A DNA stretch of 64,000 bases from Persicaria tinctoria (GCA_037127255.1 JBANSL010000007.1:68102038-68166037); one strand, 5' to 3'; counted from the first letter of the stretch, positions 46,972 through 59,065 are shown. Translations and numbers: made by a program. The notes: generated from the sequence alone by a model not told the origin.

Positions 46972-47089
46972 AACTTCCTTGCAAACAGCATTGACAAGAG
47001 CACCATCAAAAGAACCCTTTGAGCTGTTGCCAATAGGACTATCACTGTTATTCTTAACATCAACAACATTAGCAGATGAACGACCATAT

Positions 47090-48048
47090 TGTTTCTCTTT
47101 GGATCCCTTCTCCTTGTCGGGATACCCATGAAGCTTTTAGCACTTGTCCCTCACATGACCACTGTTGCCACAAAAGTCACAGTTAGGAGGACCATGCAAC
47201 TTGTAGCAAGTGTCCCTCACGTGCCCTTTGTTGCCACAAAAATCACACTACTTAACATCCTCCCTTTGCTTCTTTGAGTCCCTATCTTTCTTCCAGCTAC
47301 CAGATTGTTGTCTTCCTGCATTTAGAGCAGTAGCATCCTTACCCAATCTATGATTTGATGTACTCCCTGCAGGACTTCCACCACAATGTTCGACATGTTG
47401 AGCAATATGAAATGCTCTATTCACATTTGGCATTGGATCCATTGCCAAAATCTGATTTCTTGTATGCTCGTACTCCTCATTCAAGCCCATCAAGAATTGC
47501 ATTACCTTGTTGATATCCTCCATATCAAGAACCTTCTTGATAATCTGGCAAGTGCATCTATCCAAAGCACTACATCCACAGTATGGTATTCCCGCAATAG
47601 TCGTCAATTCATTCCACAACTTGACCAATTTTCCATAATAGACACCAATTGGATCCAGACCTTGCTTCACAGAATTGAGAGATTTCTTAAGCTAATACAA
47701 AAGAGGAGCGTTCGAATGTCCATACCTTTCAATGATTTCACTCCACAATTCGCGAGCCGAGCCAGCGTGCATGAACGACTCTCCAATCGAGCCTTCCATG
47801 GAATTGACGATCCAGGATTTGACCATGTAATTAGCTCGTATCCACCTATGAATGTGAGGTGAATCATCAACAGGCTTTATCGTAGATCCATTGATAAAAC
47901 CTAATTTCAATTTCGTGCTAAGAGCCACCTTGACATTTCTCGTCCAGCTTATGAAATTTGTTCCATTGAAGACACTAGCAACCAGTTGTGCTCCTGGATT
48001 ATCCGAGCTTGCTAGAGCTAACGGATCGTTGGACACCACCTCCTCCAT
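47090..48048 (-). pseudogene. Copia-A gag
   Basis: Starts at the ATG at 48048 (MEEVVSNDPLALASSDNPGA). The N-terminal gag domain includes FNGTNFISWTRNVKVAL and ends at a stop near 47692. The frame resumes at about 47670, then two CCHC knuckles (CDFCGNKGHVRDTC and CDFCGNSGHVRDKC) follow near 47230 and 47170, separated from the rest by a TAG at about 47248. Confidence 0.85.
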
Positions 48049-48162
48049 AGTTGCGCAAAACCGAGGCATACGAATCAATCATCTTCACTCTCCAGAACAG
48101 AGATCAACGCAGAATCTTGAAATTCGCAGAAGAACGAAGATGATTCAACAGAATCCCCCTTC

Positions 48163-48174
48163 GCTCTGATACCA
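48163..48174 (-). other. Copia-A primer-binding site, initiator tRNA-Met
   Basis: The minus strand reads TGGTATCAGAGC, directly inside the 5' LTR. Confidence 0.9.
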
Positions 48175-48394
48175 TATGCAGCGGAAGCACTCGAATTCAG
48201 GAAATCAAGAACGGATAAAATGGGAAAATGGAAGAAGAAAACACATTGCATTAGTTGTTCAGTTGGTTACAAGGTGAGGCTTTTATACACAGATTTGCAA
48301 CAACCACTATCATCTAAGCCGTACACGTGGCACATGATGATCACCTTGTGAGCTCCTAAGGAGCAGCAACTGAGCTCATATAAGTTAGCTCATA
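48175..48394 (-). repeat. Copia-A 5' LTR
   Basis: 220 bp with TATG…CATA ends; bordered on the right by GGCCT (48395-48399). Confidence 0.9.
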
Positions 48395-48399
48395 GGCCT

Positions 48400-51115
48400 T
48401 AGTTTGGCTAACCAGTTCAAACTTTGTTCGTCGTCATGCACGTTCACATCTACCTACACTAAGCGAAATCGCTAGTCACCTTTTGGATCCCTTGTATTAT
48501 GTGTCTTAGTTCCCCCTTAGCGTTGCGCCTTCTGTGAGCTTGGCCACCAACGGTGCACAGTCCCCCTAAAAAATGGCATGTGCAATTCTAACCTATGCAC
48601 ATTGATTCATTGCCCAATTCAGCCCCTCCGCTTCGGCGAGTTCGACGTCCTTCATCATTTGGATCCTTTTGGCCTTTATCAAGCAGGGTGACCTGTCCTC
48701 ATCCCGGCACACCATCCTAACTCCACATCCCTTTCGGTTGTCCACTGACGCATCCCGATTAACCTTAACAAACCCTTTAGTTAGCCTCCTCTATCCCAAT
48801 AGACTCGATCGAGCTATCTCCCTCAATTTTCTATATATTGAGTTGTTTTCTTTTTTAAACATTCTCACGCCAGGAGGGCTATATCTATCCACCACCACCT
48901 TCATTTCCAGAACTTCCCCCCTCGAAGACCCGATGATTAATTTCTAGCCTTCCTGGCCTCCCACATCATTAAACTCCACCTTTCAACTTCATCCTTCGAT
49001 CCAAACTTCAGCATATACTCCATACAATCTAGGACTTTCGAGTAGGGTTGTTATATGAGCTGAACACCTCAAGTTTGGCTCGGGATCAGCTCGAAAAAAG
49101 GTCGACTCGAGCTTGTTCAATTACCTAAACAAGTCAATCATGAACATGATTTTATGCTCAGTTGAAAGATCGGATCGTTCGATTTAATCCGAATAGCTCA
49201 ATTTTTATGGAATTTCTAAAATTTCCTTTAAGTTAATATGCTATAATAAGTAGAACTACTTAAAGCTCGAAAAAAACTCGACTCGGGCTCATTCATTTAT
49301 TAAAACAAGCCAAGCTTGAACAAAAAGGAAAGGTCGTTTAAAATTTGGACTCGGCTCGGCTCGAGCTAGTTTAACAAATGAACTAAGCTTGAACATACCA
49401 AGCTTGTCTCGTTCGGCTCGAATAATACCCCTACTTTCGAGCACCCCTGGACAACTCTTTTGAGCTTCGGTTCCATCCACCAACACTTCCTCGCCTGCAC
49501 ACATTGAAAGAGCACATGGATTCCTGTCTCCCACAACCACACAACTCGCACCAATCATTCTCAGTCACATTTCTCATGAATAAGTTCTCCTTACACATTA
49601 GAATTTCTTTGCAAGCCCTCTATAAAAAAGATTTCACCTTTGGGATGGTTTTAATCTTCTACATCTTCTTACAGAATATCTCACCATCGTCACTTCGAGA
49701 ATGAGAGGTCTGTTGATAGTCGTTTCATCGCTTTATAAACATATGATACGTCGATCGTATTGTGAACATCCCACTCGAATAATGCCATAGTCTCTCATCC
49801 TTAACCACAATATCCACCAACCTCATGTTCAGCACCACTTTCGCATCATAAGACAAAATTTGCCTTACCATCTCCTTATCCCATGTTCCCTTATTCCAGT
49901 CAGTGAGGTCTAACACCCTCAAATCAACGTCTGGCAACGTAATGTTTAGTAGCAAGTTGAAGCTCATGGGCTTGGGAATCCATTGATCCTTCCACACCCG
50001 GACGTCTACCCCATTTCCAAATGTAGCTTGAGTTATACCCCAATGTAGCTTCCATAAAATCACTAGATGGGATATGACACGCTTTCATAAAATCACTAGA
50101 CGGGAAATAGCGTGCTTTCAATAGCCGATATAGGAGAGACTACTCATTCTGAATCATCCTTCACCCTTGTCGAGCTAGCAATGACAGATTAAAAATCTCC
50201 ATGTCCCTAAAACACATTCCACCCTGGCTTGTGGGTCTATTCATCCTCTTCCAACTCATCCAATGCACCCTTCTCCTCCCCCCCCCCCCCCCCCCCCCAC
50301 ACACAACCATAACTTACACATCAGGCTTTCTAACTCCCTGTATACCCCTTTTGGTAACAGAAAACATGACATGATATAGATCGGTATGACTTGAGCTACT
50401 GACTAATTTATCAGCATCTCCTTCCCTGCTTATTTCAGAGTCTTCTCTTTCCACCCTTGTAGCCTTTTCAAAACACGCTCATTTACTTGATTGAAGATTA
50501 TCTTTTTTGACCTACCCAGAATTGTCGGCATCCCTAAGTAGCGCTCATGTTTATCCACCTCCCTTATTCCAATAATATCTTAGATTGCCACCCGTTGGCT
50601 TTCACAAACATTCCTACTGAAAGACAATTCTGACTTTGCAAAGTTGACCTATTGTCTTAAAGCCACTCCATATTCTCGGAGAATATTAACGATTTTCATG
50701 CCATGTTGACAAGTAGCCTTCGTAAATAGGACACTGTCATCAACAAAGAAGAGATGTGATACCGAAGGGCCCCCTTTGGTGATGGTAATGCCTCTCAATT
50801 TTCCTTCCCGCTCTTTCTTTCATAACAACCCCGACAGAGCCTCAACACAGTAAGAGATAAGGGGAGAGATGATCATCTTGTCTCAATCCCCTTGTCAACC
50901 TGAACCTCTTCATCGAATATCCCTAAAAAAGCATTGAGAAAGAGATTGACGTCACACACTTCAACGCCAATTGCATCCATCTTTCAGGGAAACCAAACCG
51001 CCTCAAATAGAGCTTGAGAAAGCTCCATTTCACCCGATCGTACGCGTTGGCCAGGTCAAGCTTCAAAGCCATATAACCCGCCTTTCCAGTGGCCTTTGCT
51101 TTCATGTAATTCTAT
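48400..51115 (-). pseudogene. Decayed LINE, reverse transcriptase to RNase H region
   Basis: On the minus strand, in order: RT blocks GYMALKLDLANAYDRVKWSF (51105-50923) and HLFFVDDSVLF (about 50760-50723, the F-x-DD catalytic motif), a Trp-rich linker (TFGNGVDVRVWKDQWIPKP, about 50030), a Cys-rich zinc-binding part (WCELCGCGRQ, about 49540), and an RNase H-like segment (EGLNWAMNQC, about 48610). Many stops and shifts. The 5' end, including endonuclease, is missing at 51115. This is the usual 5'-truncated state. Copia-A inserted at or near its 3' end, so part of its tail may lie in the DNA left of 22138. Confidence 0.75.
50279..50298. repeat. Poly-C tract
   Basis: About 18-20 consecutive C bases followed by ACACAC, inside the decayed LINE. 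Confidence 0.9.
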
Positions 51116-52075
51116 GTGTTACATCTACTTTAATCCTTTCATTTCCAACTGATCATCTTTTACAATTTCTTTTTTCCCTTTGTCATTGTTTTAAACATTT
51201 TTTTAATCATCTATATCTATATCTATATCTATATAAACTCTTAAAACAGAAGAATTTTCGTTTATGTGTTACATCTACCTTAATCCTCTCCTTTTCAATC
51301 AATCATCTTTCACATTTTTTTTCTGTATTTTCCCTTTTTCATTATTTAATTTTAAATATTTTTTAATCTATATCTGTATCTATATATCTATATAAACTCA
51401 TAAAACAGAAGAGTTTAAGCATACGTGTCACACCCACCTTAATTCTCTACATTCAACCAATTATTTTTTTCTTTTTTTAATTTTTCCAATTGATTTTCAT
51501 CTTAAAAAAATCAATCTATATCTATATAAACTCTTAAAAAATAAGAGTTTAAGCCTACGTGTCACACCCACCTTAATTCTCTCAATTCAACCAATTATTT
51601 TTTTCTTTTTTTTTCTTTTTTCCAATTGATTTTCATCTTTAAAAAAATCAATCTATATCTATATATCTATATCTATATAAACTCTTAAAATAAAAGAGTT
51701 TAAGCCCACGTGTCACATCCACCTTAATTCTTTCAATTCAACCAATTATTTTTTTCTTTTTTTTTTAATTTTTCCAATTGATTTTCATCTTTAAAAAAAT
51801 CAATCTATATAAACTCTTAAAACATAAGAGTTTAAGCCTACGTGTCACACCCACTTTAATTCTCTCAATTCAACCAATTATTTTTTTCTTTTTTTAATTT
51901 TTCCAATTAATTTTCATCTTTAAAAAAATCAATTTATATCTATATAAACTTTTAAAACATAAGAGTTTAAGCCTACACGTCACACCCACCTTAATTCTCT
52001 CAATTCAACCAATTATTTTTTTTTCTTTTTTTTTTAATTTTTCCAATTGATTTTCATCTATGTGTTACATCTATC
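51116..52075. repeat. AT-rich tandem repeat, period about 130-158 bp
   Basis: At least six units, each with CTATATAAACTCTTAAAA, a short hairpin (AAACTCTT…AAGAGTTT), a TACGTGTCACACCCACCTTA block, and a T/C-rich tail TTTTTCTTTTTTT followed by CAATTGATTTTCATC. The TATATAAACTC word occurs near 51233, 51391, 51522, 51673, 51804 and 51940. No coding potential. Confidence 0.85.
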
Positions 52076-52136
52076 TTAATTCTTAACCCTCTCCTTCTCA
52101 ACCAATTATCTTTTACAATTTTATTACCTTTTTCCC

Positions 52137-52227
52137 TTGCTTCTTTGCTTGCAGGATCACCGTCCATTAATCGATCATTGCTTCTGCTTACTTTGCTTCT
52201 TTGCTTGCAGGATCACCGTCCATTAAT
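52137..52227. repeat. 35-bp direct repeat, spacing 56
   Basis: TTGCTTCTTTGCTTGCAGGA… occurs at 52137-52171 and again at 52193-52227. Each copy contains a pyrimidine tract ending TTGCAG, like a 3' splice site. Confidence 0.9.
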
Positions 52228-52261
52228 TTTTACAAGCCGAGGTTTTGTTCCAACTGTTTTT

Positions 52262-52292
52262 CTTATCAATCGATCGAAGATCGATTGATAAG
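52262..52292. repeat. Perfect hairpin, 14-bp arms, 3-base loop
   Basis: CTTATCAATCGATC, loop GAA, GATCGATTGATAAG. No T-run follows. Confidence 0.95.
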
Positions 52293-52682
52293 GAAGCCGA
52301 ATCTAACACCATCCTCTTCGGCACCACCGTCATCAATGTCCTATGTGAATCTAACGCAGTGAGTTCCTTCCCACCGGCAGTCTCTGTCTCTAAGTTTCTC
52401 CCCACCGGCCACCACATATGCATCTCCATCTCCAATTTTGACTCATTTGTCAAGGTATTTCGTCTCAATTACGTTTCCGACGCTAGTTTCATGATTTTGG
52501 AAGTGCAATTTGAGTACTGGATATGAATTTGATGATAATTTATATGAAATCAGGAAGCTACTTTGAGTACTGATTGTGAATTTGATGAGGATTTCCAACC
52601 CACCACCTATTTGTCAAAATTTCTGATTTGTGAAGACAAATATAAAGAAATCATAAGTGATACTTGATTGTTAAGTTTTCGG
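52293..52682 (+). other. Coding-like stretch of unknown origin
   Basis: A plus-strand frame across 52245-52526 has ordinary protein composition (SNTILFGTTVINVLCESNAV, then KFLPTGHHICISISNFDSFV) and a possible 5' splice site (AAGGTATTTC, about 52453). I cannot assign a family. It may be an exon of a host gene fragment lying next to the NUP58-like duplication. Confidence 0.35.
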
Positions 52683-53849
52683 TTTGATTTGCAAATTGCT
52701 ACTTTCAACGTTGTTTCTGCACCTAAGATATTTGCTGGTGCATTTCCTGTACACTATGAACCTCCTAAGGGCTTCTACTTTGAAGTTAATGTTGATTACC
52801 CAATTGTCCAAGTTAATGCTGACGCTAGTTTCATGATTAGCACAATTGGAGCTTAGATTTGCATGATTGAAGCTTAGAGTTGCACGACTCGACCTTAGAG
52901 TTGTCACTTCATTAAAACAAATGTTAAGCTAGTTTTAATATGTATTGTTAGCGAGGTTTGTGAACAATATGATTAAATTACATGCCTTGTGGATTCTATG
53001 GTTAATCCTTGGTTTGAATTTTGAGCTTTGTGGATTGGAAATTGTGATTGAGATGGGGAAATGCATGTCTTCTAGGTGTTTAATGTGTGATTGTTGCTAT
53101 AATTTTTGTTCTTGCTGTCCAAATGTGCATGACTTTTTTATACATGTGGCTGCTAAGGTAAAACCCCTGATTTCTGTGCTCTTATCGTAAGCATAAGTAC
53201 TATTTTACTTCAAGAACATATGATATTAGAGTTCTCGTGTTCATGTCTTTGAAAATTATACACTTGTGTGATTTAGATCCGTTTTATGAATGCTTATTGT
53301 CTTACTTTGTTATCTGCTTTAGGTAGAAAGCATTCATCAGTACATTGGATCCATGATAGCAGCTTATCTTTCTGATCAGCGTAAAAGAGGAGAAGGTAAT
53401 GATCATTTTTTAGAGGCAGATAGGCGTGAAACTGCAAGGCAAGAAGTTGCTGCTAGGAGTGTCCATCCAACATTGCATTTGCCTGCATTATCCCAACCAT
53501 CAACTCAAGTTGCTGGATTGTTTTCCAGCTCAGTGACTCCTTCATGGCCATCAACTGCTCCTCAGGCATCTTCATAAGCATTGCCATCGTCAACTGGAAT
53601 TGGCTTTTCTCTTTTTGGTGCTTCGTCTTCAACTCCTTCAGCTCTTGCATCCTCATCTGTTCTATTTGCAACACCTGCTACTGCTTTCACTCCTGCATTT
53701 TCTCCCTTTCCAGCTCCCAGTCCTTCGCCCCAAACACCATTTCCCAATCTCGCATCTTCTACTTCAACACCTTTGTTTACGCCAATTGCTTCAGGTACTT
53801 TTTGTTGTATTTGCTTACATTAATTTAACATTATCATCTTATTATATAC

Positions 53850-54096
53850 TACTCCCTCCGTTTGGTAAAACTTGTCATTTTAGGGTGTTAGTTTTGTTCA
53901 AAAAAACTTGTCATTTTAGGTATTTTGCCCTTCACTTTACAAAAACGCCCTTGATGTGATTGATGGTTTGTTAGTTGTAGTTTTCGATAAAGTAAAAAAG
54001 TAGGGTAATAATTGAGGGTAAATTAGTACATTTGTTAATTGCCTTAAAACTTGTGAAATAAGCTAAAATGACAAGTTTTGCCGAACGGAGAGAGTA
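53850..54096. mobile_element. Stowaway-like MITE in the NUP58-like intron, copy 1
   Basis: Ends TACTCCCTCCGTTTGGTAAA and TTGCCGAACGGAGAGAGTA; the inner AACTTGTCATTTTAG also appears inverted at the other end. Confidence 0.75.
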
Positions 54097-54198
54097 TATT
54101 ACTAAAACCGATTCGAATTGTCCTTGTAAAGCCTAATCTTAATCTGAGTATAATCCCGCATAAGATATAGTCGGAAGGAAGATACTATACAAGTACAT

Positions 54199-55070
54199 GT
54201 TATATTTAGGAAACACTTTTGGGTAATATTTATATTATAGTATTCGAAGTATTAATCCGGAAACATAGGGTTCCGGGTCATATACTCATACTATATAAAT
54301 ATATGCTAAAGTGTTACACTGAATATTCCAACAAATGTGTCATAGACTTTATATTATACATATTGTATTATATTGTCCATTGCATGAATTGTCACTTACC
54401 GGCCCACACTGAAAAGCCCAAAGCCCAGCTTCAGTTAAGCCCAGCGTCCGCTCTTGCTGAAGCCCACTTACCTCTTTAGGGTTTCCAGCTTTGGGAGCTC
54501 TATAAAAGGAGGTTGCTCCTTTAGGGTTTGGACAATTCGGCCGCTCCATCAGGTAAGCTCCACAGTGAAAGAAAGAGAGAGAAAAGGAGAGCGCTAGGGT
54601 TTTCTCAAGCGTCCTCTCCGACTCCGTTCAACGACGACGGCTTCCAGATCTAGGGCGTATCCGTTCATCGGACCCCAGATCTGAACTCGGTGAAGAAGAA
54701 GAAGCGCCTTGCTTCCTTGTCAGCGAGCTACTGGCTTGTACAAGGGTTTTCGGCGACGATCTGCGCTCCAAACGCCATATCTGAGGGAGTTCTTCTTTCC
54801 GCTTATAGTTTCTTTCTTGTACTTTCTTCCATGGCTATTTTGGTTGGATCGCTTGTATTCTAGTATAGATACTGCAACCCTTATCTTGTAATCCGAAAAA
54901 CGAGCATAGTGAATTGGGCCTGAGTCTCCCCGAACCTGAGACTCCGCGGAGTAGGATTTGATCCGAACCGCGTAAACACTTCCTGTTGTTCTTTATCTCG
55001 GTTTTTCGTTTCTGTACTAGCTACTTTTCGAGATCTCAGAGCCTACTCTAAGGTTCTAGATCTACAGTCC
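54199..55070 (+). mobile_element. Probable solo LTR in the NUP58-like intron, copy 1
   Basis: A foreign block in the intron with promoter and leader features: CTCTATAAAAGG (about 54499) followed by a long CT-rich leader with no ORF over 60 codons, and tracts such as GATCTGAACTCGGTGAAG that resemble an LTR end region. TACAT occurs at both borders (54194-54198 and 55071-55075), a possible 5-bp duplication, but the ends are not TG…CA. A captured gene promoter plus 5' UTR is the alternative. Confidence 0.45.
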
Positions 55071-55539
55071 TACATATTTATCTTGTGGTCGAGTATTGCA
55101 AAAAGAATTTCCTGCCTAAAGTGTTTGCCCTTGGTCTTGTGTCATTATGTTAGGACTTTGATTCAGAATAATGGAATCTGTTCTTCTGCTTTCAACTTTA
55201 GTGTTTTCATTTAAGAATTGCTAACTAATGTCATGAAGTCTTTTGGTAATGTTTTAATAAAACTGACATGATTTTACTATTTGATCAGCGTGATTTGGCC
55301 ATACCCAATTTTTTTGAATTGTATGCAGTATGCACTATTGGAACCCCTTTCGGTCTTTTGTTTCCCATATGTTAGTCACTTCCCTTGCCTAGGTATAAGT
55401 ATTCATTTACCATCTACAGGTGCTGCAATAGGATCAGGAGCAAGCATTGGAACCACATCAGTAAGTTAATTCCTTCATTTAATACCTTCTCTATGTTAGT
55501 TGTTTCATGTTACTGTGATAGAATAGCTACAATGCATGT

Positions 55540-55760
55540 TAAGTCTATTGACTTTTTGATAATTTTTTAAGGAGTTAAAAACTATATAAAAATAATAATT
55601 TTTTATTGATTGTTTTACATAGTCTTATATATATTACTAATAAGTACTCCTACATAGATATGTAAAAAAATTATTAAAAAATATAGTATTTTATATAGTT
55701 TTTAACTCCTTAAAAACGTGCAAAAAAATTAGTGGACTTATATTTCCAAACGGAGGTAGT
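55540..55760. mobile_element. MITE remnant with perfect 25-bp inverted arms, copy 1
   Basis: TTAAGGAGTTAAAAACTATA… at 55567-55591 pairs perfectly with 55689-55713. The right end (TTCCAAACGGAGGTAGTA) is of Stowaway type; the left end has been lost. Confidence 0.7.
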
Positions 55761-57375
55761 ATTAAAGATGGATGCTTCTCATAAACTGATAAATGGGCCA
55801 TCTCAGCTTTCAAGAACCACATTACTGGGGTATTAATTTGCAAAATGAATAATTTTTTGTCCCAGCAGCTTTATTGATCATAAATTCACACTAATCGGTG
55901 GAAAGTGACTTTGGTTCATTGCCAATTCCATTTGCAGAAACGAAAATGGGCTCATTGGTTGTTGTTGTTATTGTTAAGTTGATTGTGTTATCATTATATG
56001 ATGGTATCTGTTGTGCCTTTTGACAGAGATCTACGAGACCCAAACCACGCACAGGGAGGAGGTGATTGACAAAATTGATATATATGTTATCTGTTCTGAC
56101 TGGTTTCTTATTGTAAATCTGGTGGATTCCAAAAGCAGCACAGCTGATTCAGGGCACTCATCCCTTGTGTACATGAGGAAGTAAAAGGTGTTGTTAATGC
56201 CGACATGATTTGATTTGCAAATTGCTACTTTCAACGTTGTTTCTGCACCTAAGATATTTGCTGGTGCATTTCCTGTACACTATGAACCTCCTAAGGGCTT
56301 CTACTTTGAAGTTAATGTTGATTACCCAATTGTCCAAGTTAATGCTGACGCTAGTTTCATGATTAGCACAATTGGAGCTTAGATTTGCATGATTGAAGCT
56401 TAGAGTTGCACGACTCGACCTTAGAGTTGTCACTTCATTAAAACAAATGTTAAGCTAGTTTTAATATGTATTGTTAGCGAGGTTTGTGAACAATATGATT
56501 AAATTACATGCCTTGTGGATTCTATGGTTAATCCTTGGTTTGAATTTTGAGCTTTGTGGATTGGAAATTGTGATTGAGATGGGGAAATGCATGTCTTCTA
56601 GGTGTTTAATGTGTGATTGTTGCTATAATTTTTGTTCTTGCTGTCCAAATGTGCATGACTTTTTTATACATGTGGCTGCTAAGGTAAAACCCCTGATTTC
56701 TGTGCTCTTATCGTAAGCATAAGTACTATTTTACTTCAAGAACATATGATATTAGAGTTCTCGTGTTCATGTCTTTGAAAATTATACACTTGTGTGATTT
56801 AGATCCGTTTTATGAATGCTTATTGTCTTACTTTGTTATCTGCTTTAGGTAGAAAGCATTCATCAGTACATTGGATCCATGATAGCAGCTTATCTTTCTG
56901 ATCAGCGTAAAAGAGGAGAAGGTAATGATCATTTTTTAGAGGCAGATAGGCGTGAAACTGCAAGGCAAGAAGTTGCTGCTAGGAGTGTCCATCCAACATT
57001 GCATTTGCCTGCATTATCCCAACCATCAACTCAAGTTGCTGGATTGTTTTCCAGCTCAGTGACTCCTTCATGGCCATCAACTGCTCCTCAGGCATCTTCA
57101 TAAGCATTGCCATCGTCAACTGGAATTGGCTTTTCTCTTTTTGGTGCTTCGTCTTCAACTCCTTCAGCTCCTGCATCCTCATCTGTTCTATTTGCAACAC
57201 CTGCTACTGCTTTCACTCCTGCATTTTCTCCCTTTCCAGCTCCCAGTCCTTCGCCCCAAACACCATTTCCCAATCTCGCATCTTCTACTTCAACACCTTT
57301 GTTTACGCCAATTGCTTCAGGTACTTTTTGTTGTATTTGCTTACATTAATTTAACATTATCATCTTATTATATAC

Positions 57376-57622
57376 TACTCCCTCCGTTTGGTAAAACTTG
57401 TCATTTTAGGGTGTTAGTTTTGTTCAAAAAAACTTGTCATTTTAGGTATTTTGCCCTTCACTTTACAAAAACGCCCTTGATGTGATTGATGGTTTGTTAG
57501 TTGTAGTTTTCGATAAAGTAAAAAAGTAGGGTAATAATTGAGGGTAAATTAGTACATTTGTTAATTGCCTTAAAACTTGTGAAATAAGCTAAAATGACAA
57601 GTTTTGCCGAACGGAGAGAGTA
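57376..57622. mobile_element. Stowaway-like MITE, copy 2
   Basis: Duplicate of the MITE at 53850-54096. Confidence 0.75.
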
Positions 57623-57724
57623 TATTACTAAAACCGATTCGAATTGTCCTTGTAAAGCCTAATCTTAATCTGAGTATAATCCCGCATAAGATATAGTCGG
57701 AAGGAAGATACTATACAAGTACAT

Positions 57725-58596
57725 GTTATATTTAGGAAACACTTTTGGGTAATATTTATATTATAGTATTCGAAGTATTAATCCGGAAACATAGGGTTCC
57801 GGGTCATATACTCATACTATATAAATATATGCTAAAGTGTTACACTGAATATTCCAACAAATGTGTCATAGACTTTATATTATACATATTGTATTATATT
57901 GTCCATTGCATGAATTGTCACTTACCGGCCCACACTGAAAAGCCCAAAGCCCAGCTTCAGTTAAGCCCAGCGTCCGCTCTTGCTGAAGCCCACTTACCTC
58001 TTTAGGGTTTCCAGCTTTGGGAGCTCTATAAAAGGAGGTTGCTCCTTTAGGGTTTGGACAATTCGGCCGCTCCATCAGGTAAGCTCCACAGTGAAAGAAA
58101 GAGAGAGAAAAGGAGAGCGCTAGGGTTTTCTCAAGCGTCCTCTCCGACTCCGTTCAACGACGACGGCTTCCAGATCTAGGGCGTATCCGTTCATCGGACC
58201 CCAGATCTGAACTCGGTGAAGAAGAAGAAGCGCCTTGCTTCCTTGTCAGCGAGCTACTGGCTTGTACAAGGGTTTTCGGCGACGATCTGCGCTCCAAACG
58301 CCATATCTGAGGGAGTTCTTCTTTCCGCTTATAGTTTCTTTCTTGTACTTTCTTCCATGGCTATTTTGGTTGGATCGCTTGTATTCTAGTATAGATACTG
58401 CAACCCTTATCTTGTAATCCGAAAAACGAGCATAGTGAATTGGGCCTGAGTCTCCCCGAACCTGAGACTCCGCGGAGTAGGATTTGATCCGAACCGCGTA
58501 AACACTTCCTGTTGTTCTTTATCTCGGTTTTTCGTTTCTGTACTAGCTACTTTTCGAGATCTCAGAGCCTACTCTAAGGTTCTAGATCTACAGTCC
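57725..58596 (+). mobile_element. Probable solo LTR, copy 2
   Basis: Duplicate of 54199-55070, moved with the tandem duplication. Confidence 0.45.
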
Positions 58597-59065
58597 TACA
58601 TATTTATCTTGTGGTCGAGTATTGCAAAAAGAATTTCCTGCCTAAAGTGTTTGCCCTTGGTCTTGTGTCATTATGTTAGGACTTTGATTCAGAATAATGG
58701 AATCTGTTCTTCTGCTTTCAACTTTAGTGTTTTCATTTAAGAATTGCTAACTAATGTCATGAAGTCTTTTGGTAATGTTTTAATAAAACTGACATGATTT
58801 TACTATTTGATCAGCGTGATTTGGCCATACCCAATTTTTTTGAATTGTATGCAGTATGCACTATTGGAACCCCTTTCGGTCTTTTGTTTCCCATATGTTA
58901 GTCACTTCCCTTGCCTAGGTATAAGTATTCATTTACCATCTACAGGTGCTGCAATAGGATCAGGAGCAAGCATTGGAACCACATCAGTAAGTTAATTCCT
59001 TCATTTAATACCTTCTCTATGTTAGTTGTTTCATGTTACTGTGATAGAATAGCTACAATGCATGT

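Larger units (their letters stand above)
22143..48394 (-). mobile_element. Copia-A, a Ty1/Copia element with two nested insertions
   Basis: Both 220-bp LTRs are present in the same orientation (22143-22362 and 48175-48394), bordered by the perfect 5-bp duplication GGCCT (22138-22142 and 48395-48399). The minus-strand order gag, protease, integrase, reverse transcriptase, RNase H is that of Copia. LARD2 and the SIRE-like element are inserted within the RT and integrase-RT region; removing them leaves about 5.0 kb, a normal Copia size. Nine or so differences between the LTRs (about 4% by eye) make it older than the SIRE-like element. Many stops and indels make it inactive. Confidence 0.9.
53101..56065 (+). 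pseudogene. NUP58: NUP58-like nucleoporin, C-terminal exons, copy 1
   Basis: Exons inferred from GT-AG borders: to 53157 (NVHDFFIHVAAK), 53323-53794 (VESIHQYIGSM, then FLEADRRETARQE, then a Ser/Pro/Phe-rich tail with FSLFG and LFATP), 55420-55460 (GAAIGSGASIGTTS) and 56027-56065 (RSTRPKPRTGRR and TGA). Plant NUP58, a central-channel FG nucleoporin, has such a coiled-coil and FG-poor tail; I rely on memory for this match. An in-frame TAA at 53575-53577 would truncate the product before the tail. N-terminal exons are not seen, so this is a fragment. The large third intron (53795-55419) holds a MITE and an LTR-like insertion. Confidence 0.6.
52683..56208. repeat. 3,526-bp tandem duplication, copy 1
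   Basis: Starts TTTGATTTGCAAATTGC and repeats at 56209 and again at 59735. Almost no differences from copy 2 were seen, introns and transposon remnants included. Confidence 0.95.

Noticed and set aside
53562..53959. Overlapping ORFs on both strands of the NUP58-like exon
   Set aside because: Other-frame readings of the Ser/Pro-rich tail. They copy exactly in the second duplicate because the DNA is duplicated.
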